Part shown: positions 33,777-43,604 of the stretch, piece after piece
How the letters are laid out: the number at the start of each line of letters is the position of its first letter
How positions within the stretch are numbered: position 1 is the first letter of the stretch
Origin: Staphylococcus aureus
GTDB lineage: Bacteria > Bacillota > Bacilli > Staphylococcales > Staphylococcaceae
Direction: 5' to 3'
Assembly (NCBI RefSeq): GCF_001027105.1
Contig: NZ_CP011526.1
Coordinates: forward strand, 1,054,001-1,118,000
DNA: 64,000 nt
The notes under the pieces: model-generated
Told to the model about the DNA's origin: nothing
The model's input: the letters and a program-made list of their open reading frames with translations, nothing else
Databases searched by the model: none
Translations under genes and position numbers: made by a program

Positions 33777-33944
33777 TTAATCGAGCGGATAGTGTTGCGC
33801 ACGTTGTTTAGGTGTGTCTAATCGACTTTTACAATCATCACACATAAATGTTCGAATAGGATTGTTTTTAAGTCGTTTAGACTCAGTTGTGCGCTCATCT
33901 ATAAATACTTTTGCATCACAGATAATGCATTGCACTTGTCTCAA
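33777..33944 (-). CDS. ylaI: YlaI-family small zinc-ribbon protein (DUF2197)
   Basis: A 55-residue protein starting at TTG: MRQVQCIICDAKVFIDERT, then a basic middle, and MCDDCKSRLDTPKQRAQ near the end. The CxxC pairs (residues 6-9 and 35-38) should bind one zinc. The ribosome site GAGGTGATT lies four to five bases before the TTG and overlaps the end of the upstream gene, leaving one base between stop and start. Order and sequence fit Bacillus ylaI (DUF2197). The function is unknown; nucleic-acid binding is a guess. Confidence 0.82.
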   Translation of the reverse strand: MRQVQCIICDAKVFIDERTTESKRLKNNPIRTFMCDDCKSRLDTPKQRAQHYPLD

Positions 33945-33945
33945 A

Positions 33946-34428
33946 TTAAATCACCTCAATATGAGTTACATGGTTGATTCGATATGAATAACCATCTTCT
34001 TGATTGTAAATAAAACTATCTACACCATTATCGCTGTAAAGTCGTTTACCGTCTTTTGCAAATTGGAAAAATAAATAGGGTAATAGATCTATCGGTATAT
34101 CTAAATGATCATGCTCATTTGATAATCGAATAGTAGTTGCAGAGTCATGTGGTTCGGAATGTTTGAAAAATGGTGTCATATTAATGACAAATGAACCTTC
34201 TAACATGGCACGTTTTTTATATTTTATTTCTGAATTTAAAGTAGGCGGATTAGTTTGTCCTTCTAGGATAGCACGATTCCATTCATGATTATCTTCAAAG
34301 TCGATTGGTTTTGAACCATCAAATACACCTTTTTCTAAATCTTCGATGCTAACTTTTCTATCATCGAAAATCCAAGTCGTACTATCTAATGTTATAGGAA
34401 ACTTTACGGCTCCTTTAATTTGTATCAT
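33946..34428 (-). CDS. Conserved hypothetical protein, YlaL-like
   Basis: A 160-residue soluble protein beginning MIQIKGAVKFPITLDSTTW, with no membrane segment or clear catalytic motif; it contains WIFDDRKVSIEDLEKGVF and FVINMTPFFKHSEPHDS. The ATG at 34428 has GGGAGTGGGA just upstream; the frame is open further back but hydrophobic and unsupported. It is co-directional with ylaI, one base apart. The YlaL call is by gene order in the yla block. The function is not known to me. Confidence 0.72.
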   Translation of the reverse strand: MIQIKGAVKFPITLDSTTWIFDDRKVSIEDLEKGVFDGSKPIDFEDNHEWNRAILEGQTNPPTLNSEIKYKKRAMLEGSFVINMTPFFKHSEPHDSATTIRLSNEHDHLDIPIDLLPYLFFQFAKDGKRLYSDNGVDSFIYNQEDGYSYRINHVTHIEVI

Positions 34429-34568
34429 TTTCCCACTCCCTATCAATGTATATAGCATTATTTTAACACAAATTGCTAACGACACATTTTAAATCTACTT
34501 GCTTTTTAATATTTAGTAAGATAAACTTTTAGTAAGACTTGAGAATTTATATAGAGGGGGAGCGTGTC

Positions 34569-34844
34569 ATGGCGAAACAAGCAACAATGAAAAATGCAGC
34601 TTTGAAACAATTGACTAAAGATGCTGATGAAATCTTGCATCTGATTAAAGTTCAACTAGATAATTTAACATTACCTTCATGCCCATTATATGAAGAAGTA
34701 CTAGATACACAAATGTTTGGACTTCAAAAAGAAGTTGATTTTGCTGTTAAATTAGGTTTAGTTGACCGCGAAGATGGCAAACAAATTATGTTACGTCTTG
34801 AGAAAGAACTTTCAAAATTACATGAAGCTTTTACACTTGTTTAA
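34569..34844 (+). CDS. ylaN: YlaN (UPF0358), iron-responsive Fur-interacting protein
   Basis: A 91-residue helical protein beginning [20 protein letters not shown]. Conserved features include [20 protein letters not shown]. Recent work in Staphylococcus and Bacillus links YlaN to iron homeostasis through an interaction with Fur and to Fe-S supply; it is essential under low iron in some strains. The ATG at 34569 follows AGAGGGGGAGCG, which excludes an earlier ATG at 34539. It lies just before ftsW, as in Bacillus. Confidence 0.9.
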
Positions 34845-35145
34845 GGTTTAATATATAAGCATATTAAAATGGCGTGAGATATCGACAATTGAGCTGCGCC
34901 GATTTTATATTTATAGTTTAATTACTGATTAAAGTGGCTGTTATGTTGTCTTCTTGATGACATGTCAGTCACTTTTATTGGGTTTTAGCAATTCACGATA
35001 TTAAGTAAACAAATATTCTATAAATTACCTCAAGAGACCTGTTAATATTTGTGATTATGACTGTGTCATGTATATAATAAGTAACATGGATTTTTAAAAT
35101 TAAAGTATAAAACGAAATCATTTGAAGTATAAATTGTAGAATTGG
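34845..35145 (+). other. ylaN-ftsW spacer with terminator
   Basis: A hairpin pairing AGTGGCTG with CAGTCACT (about 34934-34976), followed by TTTTATTGGG, probably ends ylaN. The rest is AT-rich and must hold the ftsW promoter. No gene is seen. Confidence 0.6.
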
Positions 35146-36384
35146 ATGACTGAATATATGAAGAATTTTAGAAGTATTTTACGGTATATTGGTAAAACCT
35201 CAAAGTTTATTGATTATCCGTTATTAGTTACATATATTGTATTGAGTTTAATTGGATTAGTGATGGTATATAGTGCAAGTATGGTTCCAGCAACTAAAGG
35301 CACATTGACTGGTGGTATCGATGTTCCAGGAACGTATTTTTACAACCGACAATTAGCATATGTCATAATGAGTTTTATAATTGTATTTTTTATTGCATTT
35401 TTAATGAATGTTAAATTACTGAGTAATATTAAAGTGCAAAAAGGTATGATTATAACTATCGTCTCACTATTATTACTGACGTTAGTAATAGGTAAAGATA
35501 TTAATGGTTCTAAAAGTTGGATAAACTTAGGATTTATGAACTTACAGGCATCTGAGTTATTAAAAATTGCAATCATATTATATATCCCATTTATGATCAG
35601 TAAAAAAATGCCTAGAGTATTAAGTAAACCAAAATTAATTTTAAGTCCTATTGTATTAGCATTAGGTTGTACGTTTTTAGTTTTCCTACAAAAAGACGTA
35701 GGGCAAACATTACTAATATTAATTATTTTAGTTGCGATCATTTTTTATTCAGGAATTGGGGTAAACAAAGTCCTAAGATTTGGTATACCAGCAGTGCTAG
35801 GATTCTTAGTAGTATTTGTCATTGCATTAATGGCTGGTTGGTTACCAAGTTATTTAACTGCCAGATTTAGTACGCTAACAGATCCATTCCAATTCGAATC
35901 AGGAACTGGATACCATATTTCCAATTCATTGCTTGCGATAGGTAACGGTGGCGTATTTGGAAAAGGATTAGGAAATAGTGCAATGAAATTGGGCTATTTA
36001 CCAGAACCACATACAGATTTTATTTTTGCAATTATTTGCGAAGAATTAGGTTTAATCGGAGGATTGCTAGTTATTACTTTAGAGTTCTTTATTGTATATC
36101 GTGCCTTCCAGTTTGCAAATAAAACATCATCATATTTTTATAAACTTGTGTGTGTTGGGATTGCCACATACTTTGGAAGTCAAACGTTTGTAAACATTGG
36201 CGGTATTTCGGCAACAATTCCATTAACTGGTGTGCCATTGCCATTTATCAGCTTTGGTGGATCATCAATGATTAGTTTAAGTATTGCTATGGGTTTACTT
36301 CTGATTGTAGGTAAACAAATCAAAGTAGACCAGCAACGAAAGAAACAACAACAAAAAGTTGATATAAGAAGACAATTTAATTAA
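35146..36384 (+). CDS. ftsW: Peptidoglycan glycosyltransferase FtsW (SEDS family)
   Basis: A 412-residue, ten-helix SEDS polymerase that makes septal glycan strands with a partner PBP. Family landmarks are VYSASM near 40, GSKSWINLG near 120, FLQKDVGQTLLIL near 185 with the catalytic-type Asp, PEPHTDFIFAIICEELG near 282, and the C-terminal GVPLPFISFGGSSM. The ribosome site is weak (GGATGA); ATG at 35146 or at 35158 are both possible starts. Confidence 0.93.
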   Translation: MTEYMKNFRSILRYIGKTSKFIDYPLLVTYIVLSLIGLVMVYSASMVPATKGTLTGGIDVPGTYFYNRQLAYVIMSFIIVFFIAFLMNVKLLSNIKVQKGMIITIVSLLLLTLVIGKDINGSKSWINLGFMNLQASELLKIAIILYIPFMISKKMPRVLSKPKLILSPIVLALGCTFLVFLQKDVGQTLLILIILVAIIFYSGIGVNKVLRFGIPAVLGFLVVFVIALMAGWLPSYLTARFSTLTDPFQFESGTGYHISNSLLAIGNGGVFGKGLGNSAMKLGYLPEPHTDFIFAIICEELGLIGGLLVITLEFFIVYRAFQFANKTSSYFYKLVCVGIATYFGSQTFVNIGGISATIPLTGVPLPFISFGGSSMISLSIAMGLLLIVGKQIKVDQQRKKQQQKVDIRRQFN

Positions 36385-36392
36385 AAAAATAC

Positions 36393-36452
36393 TAGCCAAT
36401 ATTTAGTACGAGATGACTTCTGTCATTAAGCAATGCTAAACATTGGCTATTT
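36393..36452 (+). terminator. First terminator after ftsW
   Basis: TAGCCAAT and TTTAG pair with CTAAA and ATTGGCTA; the T tail is modest. Confidence 0.55.
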
Positions 36453-36491
36453 ATATACTCTTTGTCAAATTGGACTGATGAGTTCAATAAC

Positions 36492-36534
36492 GGAAGTTAG
36501 GCAACCAAACAACGCTTAACTTCCTTTTTGTTTT
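36492..36534 (+). terminator. Second hairpin after ftsW
   Basis: GGAAGTTA pairs with TAACTTCC, followed by TTTTTGTTTT. It serves as a back-up terminator. Confidence 0.75.
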
Positions 36535-36937
36535 GATATTACGAGATTACTCATGATTATCAAATTTTATAAACAAAACAACGTATAATTATAACTAAAT
36601 TTTATGACTAAAAATTACTAAATGTGGTGGCGAAATTAGAATCATGATGATAAGATAAAGTTATCGCTATTGATAATAAATGTTGATGTTTTGCAATTTT
36701 ATTTTTAATTTTTTAGAGTTGTAGAAATCGAAAATGTTTCACAACAAAAACGTGAACTACCTGTTGTTGCATAGTCATTTTTGAAATTATTATTTCTGAA
36801 GCGGAGGTTTTAATTGTCTCAAGAATGTTAAATTTTGAAAATTTGAAACATAACTATAGCAAAACAGAGCGCTTTAAGATAAAATTTTATTATCTAATTA
36901 GTTAGAAAATTCTAATAGTTTGAGGAGTGTATCGCTA
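36535..36937 (+). other. Long leader/promoter region of pycA
   Basis: About 400 bases without a supported gene. An orphan GGAGG at 36803-36807 precedes a five-codon TTG reading frame (36814-36831). A 26-codon ATG frame (36825-36905) overlaps it and ends 32 bases before pycA. An AT-rich AAATTTTGAAAATTT near 36830 resembles but does not match the CodY box. Confidence 0.45.
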
Positions 36938-39900
36938 TTGAAACAAATAAAAAAGTTACTTGTTGCTAACCGTGGAGAAATTGCAATTCGTATATTCAGA
37001 GCGGCGGCAGAATTAGACATCAGCACAGTTGCAATTTATTCGAATGAAGACAAAAGTTCATTACATAGATATAAAGCAGATGAATCCTATTTAGTTGGAA
37101 GTGATTTAGGTCCTGCTGAAAGTTATTTAAATATTGAGCGTATCATTGATGTAGCAAAACAAGCGAATGTGGATGCGATTCATCCTGGCTATGGATTTTT
37201 AAGTGAAAATGAACAATTTGCGCGTCGTTGTGCAGAAGAAGGAATTAAATTTATTGGTCCTCATTTAGAACATTTAGATATGTTTGGAGATAAAGTTAAA
37301 GCTCGTACAACGGCTATCAAGGCAGATTTACCAGTTATTCCTGGTACAGACGGTCCAATTAAATCATATGAATTAGCAAAAGAATTTGCAGAAGAAGCTG
37401 GTTTCCCGCTAATGATTAAAGCCACAAGTGGTGGCGGCGGTAAAGGTATGAGAATCGTTCGTGAAGAAAGTGAATTAGAAGATGCTTTCCATAGAGCAAA
37501 ATCAGAAGCTGAAAAATCATTTGGTAATAGTGAAGTTTACATAGAAAGATACATTGATAATCCAAAGCATATTGAAGTACAAGTCATAGGTGACGAACAT
37601 GGAAATATCGTACACTTATTTGAACGTGATTGTTCAGTACAACGTCGTCATCAAAAAGTTGTAGAAGTTGCACCATCAGTTGGATTATCATCAACATTAC
37701 GTCAACGTATTTGTGATGCTGCAATTCAATTGATGGAAAATATTAAATATGTCAATGCAGGTACTGTTGAATTTCTAGTATCTGGTGACGAATTCTTCTT
37801 TATAGAAGTTAACCCTCGTGTACAAGTAGAGCATACAATTACAGAGATGGTAACAGGAATTGATATTGTTAAGACACAAATTTTAGTTGCAGCAGGTGCC
37901 GATTTATTTGGTGAAGAGATTAATATGCCGCAACAAAAAGATATTACAACATTAGGCTATGCCATCCAATGTCGTATTACAACAGAAGATCCGTTAAATG
38001 ATTTCATGCCGGATACTGGAACAATCATTGCTTATCGTTCAAGCGGGGGCTTTGGTGTACGTCTTGATGCTGGAGATGGTTTCCAAGGTGCTGAGATATC
38101 ACCTTATTATGATTCATTACTCGTAAAATTATCTACACACGCGATATCATTTAAACAAGCAGAAGAAAAAATGGTACGCTCATTACGAGAAATGCGTATT
38201 CGTGGTGTTAAAACTAATATTCCATTCTTAATTAATGTAATGAAGAATAAAAAGTTCACAAGTGGTGATTACACAACTAAATTTATTGAAGAAACACCAG
38301 AACTTTTCGACATTCAGCCGTCTCTAGATAGAGGTACTAAAACATTAGAATATATAGGTAATGTAACAATTAATGGTTTCCCAAATGTTGAGAAACGTCC
38401 GAAACCAGACTATGAATTAGCATCAATTCCAACTGTATCTTCAAGTAAAATCGCTTCATTTAGTGGTACGAAACAATTGCTTGATGAAGTAGGTCCAAAA
38501 GGTGTAGCTGAATGGGTTAAAAAGCAGGATGATGTCTTACTAACAGATACAACCTTTAGAGATGCACACCAATCATTATTAGCTACACGAGTTAGAACTA
38601 AGGATATGATTAATATCGCATCCAAAACAGCGGACGTATTTAAAGATGGTTTCTCACTAGAAATGTGGGGCGGTGCTACATTTGATGTGGCATATAATTT
38701 CTTGAAGGAAAACCCATGGGAACGACTTGAACGTCTACGTAAAGCTATTCCAAATGTATTATTCCAAATGTTGTTACGTGCTTCAAACGCAGTTGGTTAT
38801 AAAAACTATCCTGATAATGTTATTCATAAATTCGTACAAGAAAGTGCTAAAGCAGGCATAGATGTCTTTAGAATTTTCGATTCATTAAACTGGGTAGATC
38901 AAATGAAAGTTGCCAATGAAGCAGTACAAGAAGCGGGCAAAATCTCAGAAGGTACTATTTGTTATACAGGTGACATTTTAAATCCTGAGCGATCAAACAT
39001 TTATACTTTAGAGTATTATGTCAAACTAGCTAAAGAGTTAGAACGTGAAGGTTTCCATATTTTAGCGATTAAAGATATGGCAGGCTTATTAAAACCTAAA
39101 GCCGCTTACGAATTGATTGGTGAGTTAAAATCAGCTGTAGATTTACCAATTCATCTTCACACTCATGATACAAGTGGTAATGGTTTATTAACATACAAAC
39201 AAGCAATAGATGCTGGTGTCGATATCATTGATACTGCTGTTGCTTCAATGAGTGGTTTAACAAGTCAGCCAAGCGCCAATTCGTTATATTATGCATTAAA
39301 TGGCTTCCCACGCCACCTTAGAACTGATATTGAAGGTATGGAGTCACTTAGTCATTATTGGTCAACTGTACGTACTTATTATTCAGACTTTGAAAGTGAT
39401 ATCAAATCACCGAATACTGAAATTTATCAACATGAAATGCCTGGTGGACAGTATTCGAATTTAAGTCAACAAGCTAAAAGTTTAGGTTTAGGCGAAAGAT
39501 TTGATGAAGTCAAAGATATGTATCGCAGAGTGAATTTCTTATTTGGTGATATCGTAAAAGTAACACCATCGTCTAAAGTAGTTGGTGATATGGCACTTTA
39601 TATGGTACAAAATGATCTTGATGAACAATCCGTGATTACAGATGGCTATAAATTAGATTTCCCAGAATCAGTAGTGTCGTTCTTCAAAGGTGAAATAGGA
39701 CAACCTGTAAATGGTTTTAATAAAGATTTACAAGCGGTTATTTTAAAAGGCCAAGAAGCACTAACAGCTCGTCCAGGTGAATATCTAGAGCCAGTTGATT
39801 TTGAAAAAGTCCGTGAGTTGCTTGAAGAAGAGCAACAAGGTCCTGTTACGGAGCAAGATATTATTAGTTATGTACTATATCCAAAAGTATATGAACAATA

Positions 39901-40390
39901 TATTCAAACTAGAAATCAATACGGAAACTTATCGTTACTTGATACGCCTACATTCTTCTTTGGAATGCGTAATGGTGAAACAGTAGAAATCGAAATCGAT
40001 AAAGGTAAACGATTAATTATTAAACTAGAAACGATTAGTGAACCAGATGAAAATGGTAATAGAACGATTTACTATGCGATGAATGGTCAAGCGAGACGTA
40101 TTTACATTAAAGATGAAAATGTGCATACAAATGCGAACGTTAAGCCAAAAGCAGATAAGAGTAATCCAAGTCATATCGGTGCTCAAATGCCAGGTTCAGT
40201 AACTGAAGTCAAGGTTAGTGTAGGTGAAACTGTGAAAGCTAATCAGCCGTTGCTAATTACTGAAGCTATGAAAATGGAAACAACAATTCAAGCACCATTT
40301 GACGGTGTGATTAAACAAGTAACTGTAAATAATGGTGACACAATAGCGACAGGCGATTTATTAATCGAAATTGAAAAAGCAACTGACTAA
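36938..40390 (+). CDS. pycA: Pyruvate carboxylase
   Basis: A 1150-residue biotin enzyme that makes oxaloacetate from pyruvate, bicarbonate and ATP. Domains in order: biotin carboxylase (1-460, with the ATP loop GGGGKGMR near 168 and FIEVNPRVQVEHTITE), carboxyltransferase barrel (about 530-800, DTTFRDAHQSLLATR, metal-binding HLHTHDTSGNG), tetramerisation/allosteric region, and C-terminal biotin carboxyl carrier with the biotinylated lysine in ITEAMKMET. The start is TTG at 36938 behind GAGGAG, giving MKQIKKLLVANRGE, the usual S. aureus length. Confidence 0.97.
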   Translation: MKQIKKLLVANRGEIAIRIFRAAAELDISTVAIYSNEDKSSLHRYKADESYLVGSDLGPAESYLNIERIIDVAKQANVDAIHPGYGFLSENEQFARRCAEEGIKFIGPHLEHLDMFGDKVKARTTAIKADLPVIPGTDGPIKSYELAKEFAEEAGFPLMIKATSGGGGKGMRIVREESELEDAFHRAKSEAEKSFGNSEVYIERYIDNPKHIEVQVIGDEHGNIVHLFERDCSVQRRHQKVVEVAPSVGLSSTLRQRICDAAIQLMENIKYVNAGTVEFLVSGDEFFFIEVNPRVQVEHTITEMVTGIDIVKTQILVAAGADLFGEEINMPQQKDITTLGYAIQCRITTEDPLNDFMPDTGTIIAYRSSGGFGVRLDAGDGFQGAEISPYYDSLLVKLSTHAISFKQAEEKMVRSLREMRIRGVKTNIPFLINVMKNKKFTSGDYTTKFIEETPELFDIQPSLDRGTKTLEYIGNVTINGFPNVEKRPKPDYELASIPTVSSSKIASFSGTKQLLDEVGPKGVAEWVKKQDDVLLTDTTFRDAHQSLLATRVRTKDMINIASKTADVFKDGFSLEMWGGATFDVAYNFLKENPWERLERLRKAIPNVLFQMLLRASNAVGYKNYPDNVIHKFVQESAKAGIDVFRIFDSLNWVDQMKVANEAVQEAGKISEGTICYTGDILNPERSNIYTLEYYVKLAKELEREGFHILAIKDMAGLLKPKAAYELIGELKSAVDLPIHLHTHDTSGNGLLTYKQAIDAGVDIIDTAVASMSGLTSQPSANSLYYALNGFPRHLRTDIEGMESLSHYWSTVRTYYSDFESDIKSPNTEIYQHEMPGGQYSNLSQQAKSLGLGERFDEVKDMYRRVNFLFGDIVKVTPSSKVVGDMALYMVQNDLDEQSVITDGYKLDFPESVVSFFKGEIGQPVNGFNKDLQAVILKGQEALTARPGEYLEPVDFEKVRELLEEEQQGPVTEQDIISYVLYPKVYEQYIQTRNQYGNLSLLDTPTFFFGMRNGETVEIEIDKGKRLIIKLETISEPDENGNRTIYYAMNGQARRIYIKDENVHTNANVKPKADKSNPSHIGAQMPGSVTEVKVSVGETVKANQPLLITEAMKMETTIQAPFDGVIKQVTVNNGDTIATGDLLIEIEKATD

Positions 40391-40401
40391 AATGATTAAA
40401 A

Positions 40402-40443
40402 TAAAACGAGATTACACAACAATTGACGTGTAATCTCGTTTTT
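40402..40443 (+). terminator. pycA terminator
   Basis: AAACGAGATTACAC pairs with GTGTAATCTCGTTT around a ten-base loop. Confidence 0.93.
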
Positions 40444-40476
40444 ACATGGCTTAGGTTTAATTTTAAATATTGATAT

Positions 40477-40528
40477 AAAAAACCGTAATTTTAATGGGCG
40501 TGCCATTAAAATTACGGTTTGCTTTTTT
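40477..40528 (-). terminator. ctaA terminator
   Basis: A perfect 18-bp stem, AAACCGTAATTTTAATGG with CCATTAAAATTACGGTTT, with T runs on both sides. It lies one base past the ctaA stop. Confidence 0.93.
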
Positions 40529-40529
40529 G

Positions 40530-41441
40530 TTATTGCTTGTCACTTCTTACTGATCGTAACATTAGCATGATAAAGTATGTTGTCATACCAAATAAATAAG
40601 TGATAAATAATGCATGGAAAAGTGCGATTATCAGGTTAACATTTGTCATAATAGATAATGCACCTGTGATAACTTGTAATATAACAAGTATAAATGCAGC
40701 TGTATAACCATAATGAACAGTACGGTTATTTGGATAATTTTTAACAGCGTGAATATAAGTAATCATAATAATCGTAAACACTATAAAAGCCATGATACGA
40801 TGCGTGAGTTGAACCCAATCTTGTTCTGAATGTGGTACAAGATCGTGGAATGGCAATGGCCAACCACCATATGCTAAACTTGCATCCGCATGTCTCACTA
40901 GTGCACCAGTATAAACACCACAATAAATGATGATTGCCATTAACCATGTTAAACGTCTTAATGGCTTTTTGATATATAATTCGTCAGCTTCATATTTTTG
41001 ATCTATAGAGAAAATAATCAATGTTATTAAAAATACAGATGAGAAACTGATTAATGATATACCAAAGTGCAATGCTAAAACGTAATCGTTTTGTTGCCAA
41101 ATAACAGCAGCAGCTCCGATTAATGCTTGCAATAATAAGAATCCAACACTAATGATTGATAAAGGTTTAATTTCTTTAATATAGCCTATATGTTTCCATG
41201 CAGTGATAACTAACCATAAGACCATTAATAAAGACAAAGCTGAAACGGCTCTATGACTTAACTCAATAATCGTATCAATAGGAAAGAATTCTGGAATCAA
41301 CGCACCATGACATAGTGGCCAAGAAGAACCACAACCATCAGCTGATCCGGTTTTGGTAACTAAGGCTCCACCAAGTTGTACAAATGTCATCATTAACGTT
41401 GCTACGACACCTAACCATTTTAAATTCTTTTTGCCAAACAA
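40530..41441 (-). CDS. ctaA: Heme A synthase CtaA
   Basis: A 303-residue, eight-helix membrane enzyme that oxidises the C8 methyl of heme O to give heme A for aa3-type oxidases. The extracellular cysteine pair seen in Bacillus enzymes is present in [15 protein letters not shown]. Heme-ligand histidines lie in [24 protein letters not shown] and ALFHALF. The start is TTG at 41441 (LFGKKNLKW read as MFGKKNLKW) behind GATGGGGTG. It is divergent from ctaB. Confidence 0.94.
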
Positions 41442-41880
41442 TTTATACACCCCATCATAAAAAAACGCATCACTGAGAATTAGAATTAATAGCCGGATTT
41501 GAGATGATACTATAAATAGACCTGATTGTAGGATATGAAAAGATGGGATCCAACGCAGGAAATATGATTTAATTTTACAAGTATTGTATGTGGACGACAT
41601 AAAAAGAACTTAATCGTAATGATTTTTTTATTGGGATAATTATGTAATCCACGTTTACTCAAATTTGAAGCTTAAATATTAATCTCTTTTAGATGCATGA
41701 TTCTACTTATTAAAATTTTCTAACATATACATTATAGCAATAAATTAAATGTTATTTGTGTCACAAAATTGACATTTTCTCTTGTCGTTAATTTGTCACA
41801 ATTTAATTTTATTAAACCTAGTCTTTTTATGCAATCTAAGATATCATAATCTTATATGAACAAATTTAAGGAGGGGGATT
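41442..41880. promoter_or_regulatory. Divergent ctaA/ctaB control region
   Basis: A 439-base region. It carries a perfect odd palindrome TTTGTGTCACAAA at 41755-41767 and a second TTGTCACAA at 41793-41801. TTGTG/CACAA half sites resemble ResD/SrrA and Rex motifs, and both gene groups are respiratory. An in-frame extension of ctaA up to 41600 has no ribosome site and is not counted as coding. Confidence 0.5.
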
Positions 41881-42792
41881 ATGAGCAAAGAGCATACTTT
41901 GTCACAAAATATTAGCAGAGTTAACTTCAAAGAATTGCAACAGATAATTAAAATGGGACTTGTTCAAGGTAACTTAATTCCGGCTTTTGCGGGCGCATGG
42001 CTAGCAGTTGTAATGACAAATCATTCCTTCTTATCATCAATACCTCAAATTTTATTAATGCTATTTGGATCTACTTTAATTATGGGTGGCGCATGTGCGT
42101 TAAATAATTATTACGACCAAGATATTGATCGTATTATGCCTAGTAAACAAAATAGACCAACTGTAAATAATAGAATTACAGATCAAAATTTATTACTATT
42201 AAGTTTTGGTATGATGTTAGTTGGAGAAATTTGTTTGTTTTTATTGAATATACCATCAGGCGTACTTGGTCTTATGGGGATTGTAGGTTATGTGTCTTAT
42301 TACTCAATATGGTCTAAAAGACATACAACATGGAACACAGTGATTGGGAGTTTTCCTGGAGCAGTACCACCACTAATTGGATGGGTTGCAATTGAAGGAC
42401 AAATTAGTTTAACAGCGATTGCGCTGTTTTTAGTTGTATTTTGTTGGCAACCAATTCATTTTTATGCCTTAGCTATTAAACGTAAAGATGAATATGCACT
42501 TGCAAATATTCCAATGTTACCATCAGTTAAGGGCTTTAAACGTACACGTGTCAGTATGTTTATCTGGTTGATTATTTTATTGCCAGTACCTTTATTACTA
42601 ATAAATTTAGGTGTCGTATTCGTAGTGTTAGCTACATTATTAAATTTAGGATGGATTGCATTAGGTTTAACAACATTTAAGAAAAATTCAGATCAAACAA
42701 AATGGGCAACACAAATGTTTATATATTCACTAAATTATTTAGTGATCTTTTTCGTGTTAGCTGTGATTGTTTCATTACTTACTTTGATCTAG
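41881..42792 (+). CDS. ctaB: Protoheme IX farnesyltransferase (heme O synthase)
   Basis: A 303-residue UbiA-family prenyltransferase with about nine helices. It attaches a farnesyl group to heme B, giving heme O. The prenyl-diphosphate-binding motif is visible as [19 protein letters not shown] near 77. The second loop has [13 protein letters not shown] near 142. The ATG follows AAGGAGGGGG. It is followed by ctaM after 24 bases. Confidence 0.95.
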
Positions 42793-42816
42793 ATTAATTA
42801 AGTTAGGATGAAAAAT

Positions 42817-43278
42817 ATGGGCGTTCCAATTTTACCAACGATTAGTACGACATGTATTGTCATTAGTGCAATTTTAATTGCCATTGGTTGGAGACTTATT
42901 TGGAAAAGGGAAATAAATAAACACAAAAATGTTATGTTAGCTGCAGCTGTTTTTGCTTTAACTTTTTTCTTAATCTATGCAAGTAGAACGATTTTTATCG
43001 GTAATACAGCATTTGGCGGACCAGCATCAATTAAGAAATATTATACGATTTTCTTATTTTTCCACATTAATTTAGCAACAATTGGTGGTATTCTAGGCCT
43101 AGTTCAAATTATTACTGCATTTAAAGATAAATATAATGTACACCGCAAATTCGGGCCATTCGCTTCAGTTATATGGTTCTGTACTGCAATTACAGGTGTA
43201 GCAGTTTACTTATTATTATATGTATTATATCCAGGTGGAGAAACGACATCACTGATTAAAGCAACATTTGGTCATTAA
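42817..43278 (+). CDS. ctaM: CtaM (DUF420), aa3 quinol oxidase maturation factor
   Basis: A 153-residue membrane protein with four to five helices and histidines typical of DUF420 (FLFFHINLATIGG, NVHRKFGPFAS). CtaM is reported to be needed for the heme-A-containing QoxABCD oxidase of S. aureus. The ATG at 42817 has TTAGGATG nine bases upstream; the ATG at 42808 abuts that site and is less likely. It is co-transcribed with ctaB. Confidence 0.88.
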   Translation: MGVPILPTISTTCIVISAILIAIGWRLIWKREINKHKNVMLAAAVFALTFFLIYASRTIFIGNTAFGGPASIKKYYTIFLFFHINLATIGGILGLVQIITAFKDKYNVHRKFGPFASVIWFCTAITGVAVYLLLYVLYPGGETTSLIKATFGH

Positions 43279-43300
43279 TATGCTTATACAAATGATACTA

Positions 43301-43336
43301 ATCTGATAAGGCAATTTGTTTTATCAGGTTTTTTGA
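43301..43336 (+). terminator. ctaBM terminator
   Basis: CTGATAA pairs with TTATCAG, followed by GTTTTTTG. Confidence 0.88.
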
Positions 43337-43348
43337 TGAAGAATAGTC

Positions 43349-43394
43349 GGACAGTTGATGGTATTCATTTGATACCTTAACTGTCCATTTTTTT
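43349..43394 (+). terminator. Second hairpin after ctaM
   Basis: GGACAGTT and GGTAT pair with ATACC and AACTGTCC, followed by ATTTTTTT. It is as strong as the first, giving tandem termination. Confidence 0.88.
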
Positions 43395-43604
43395 ATACAT
43401 ATTTTAATCTTAATAATGAAATTCAACCTGAAAACATAAAGATAGGTTATGATATAGAGTGTAGGGAAAATCTTTATGACGTTAAAATTATGCCTGAAGA
43501 TGATTTTGTTTTATCGAAACGACACAGTTATGTCAGTGTTGAAAATTTGCTAATTAATGTGTTGTTTTTTACAATAGTATTAATACTTTTTAGGTGGTTG
43601 ATTG
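43395..43604 (+). other. Upstream region of the CAP-domain gene
   Basis: A short space after the terminators holds the promoter. An open frame from 43373 to 43693, with its first ATG at 43490, encodes a short acidic part and one hydrophobic helix, but it lacks a ribosome site and runs into the next gene in another frame. I do not count it as a gene. Confidence 0.4.

Noticed and set aside
36825..36845. CodY-like AAATTTTGAAAATTT upstream of pycA
   Set aside because: Lacks the central CW of the CodY consensus; in such AT-rich DNA it is expected by chance. Not listed as a site.
41442..41600. N-terminal extension of ctaA
   Set aside because: Open frame without Shine-Dalgarno; TTG at 41441 has GATGGGGTG and gives the normal 303-residue protein and membrane topology.
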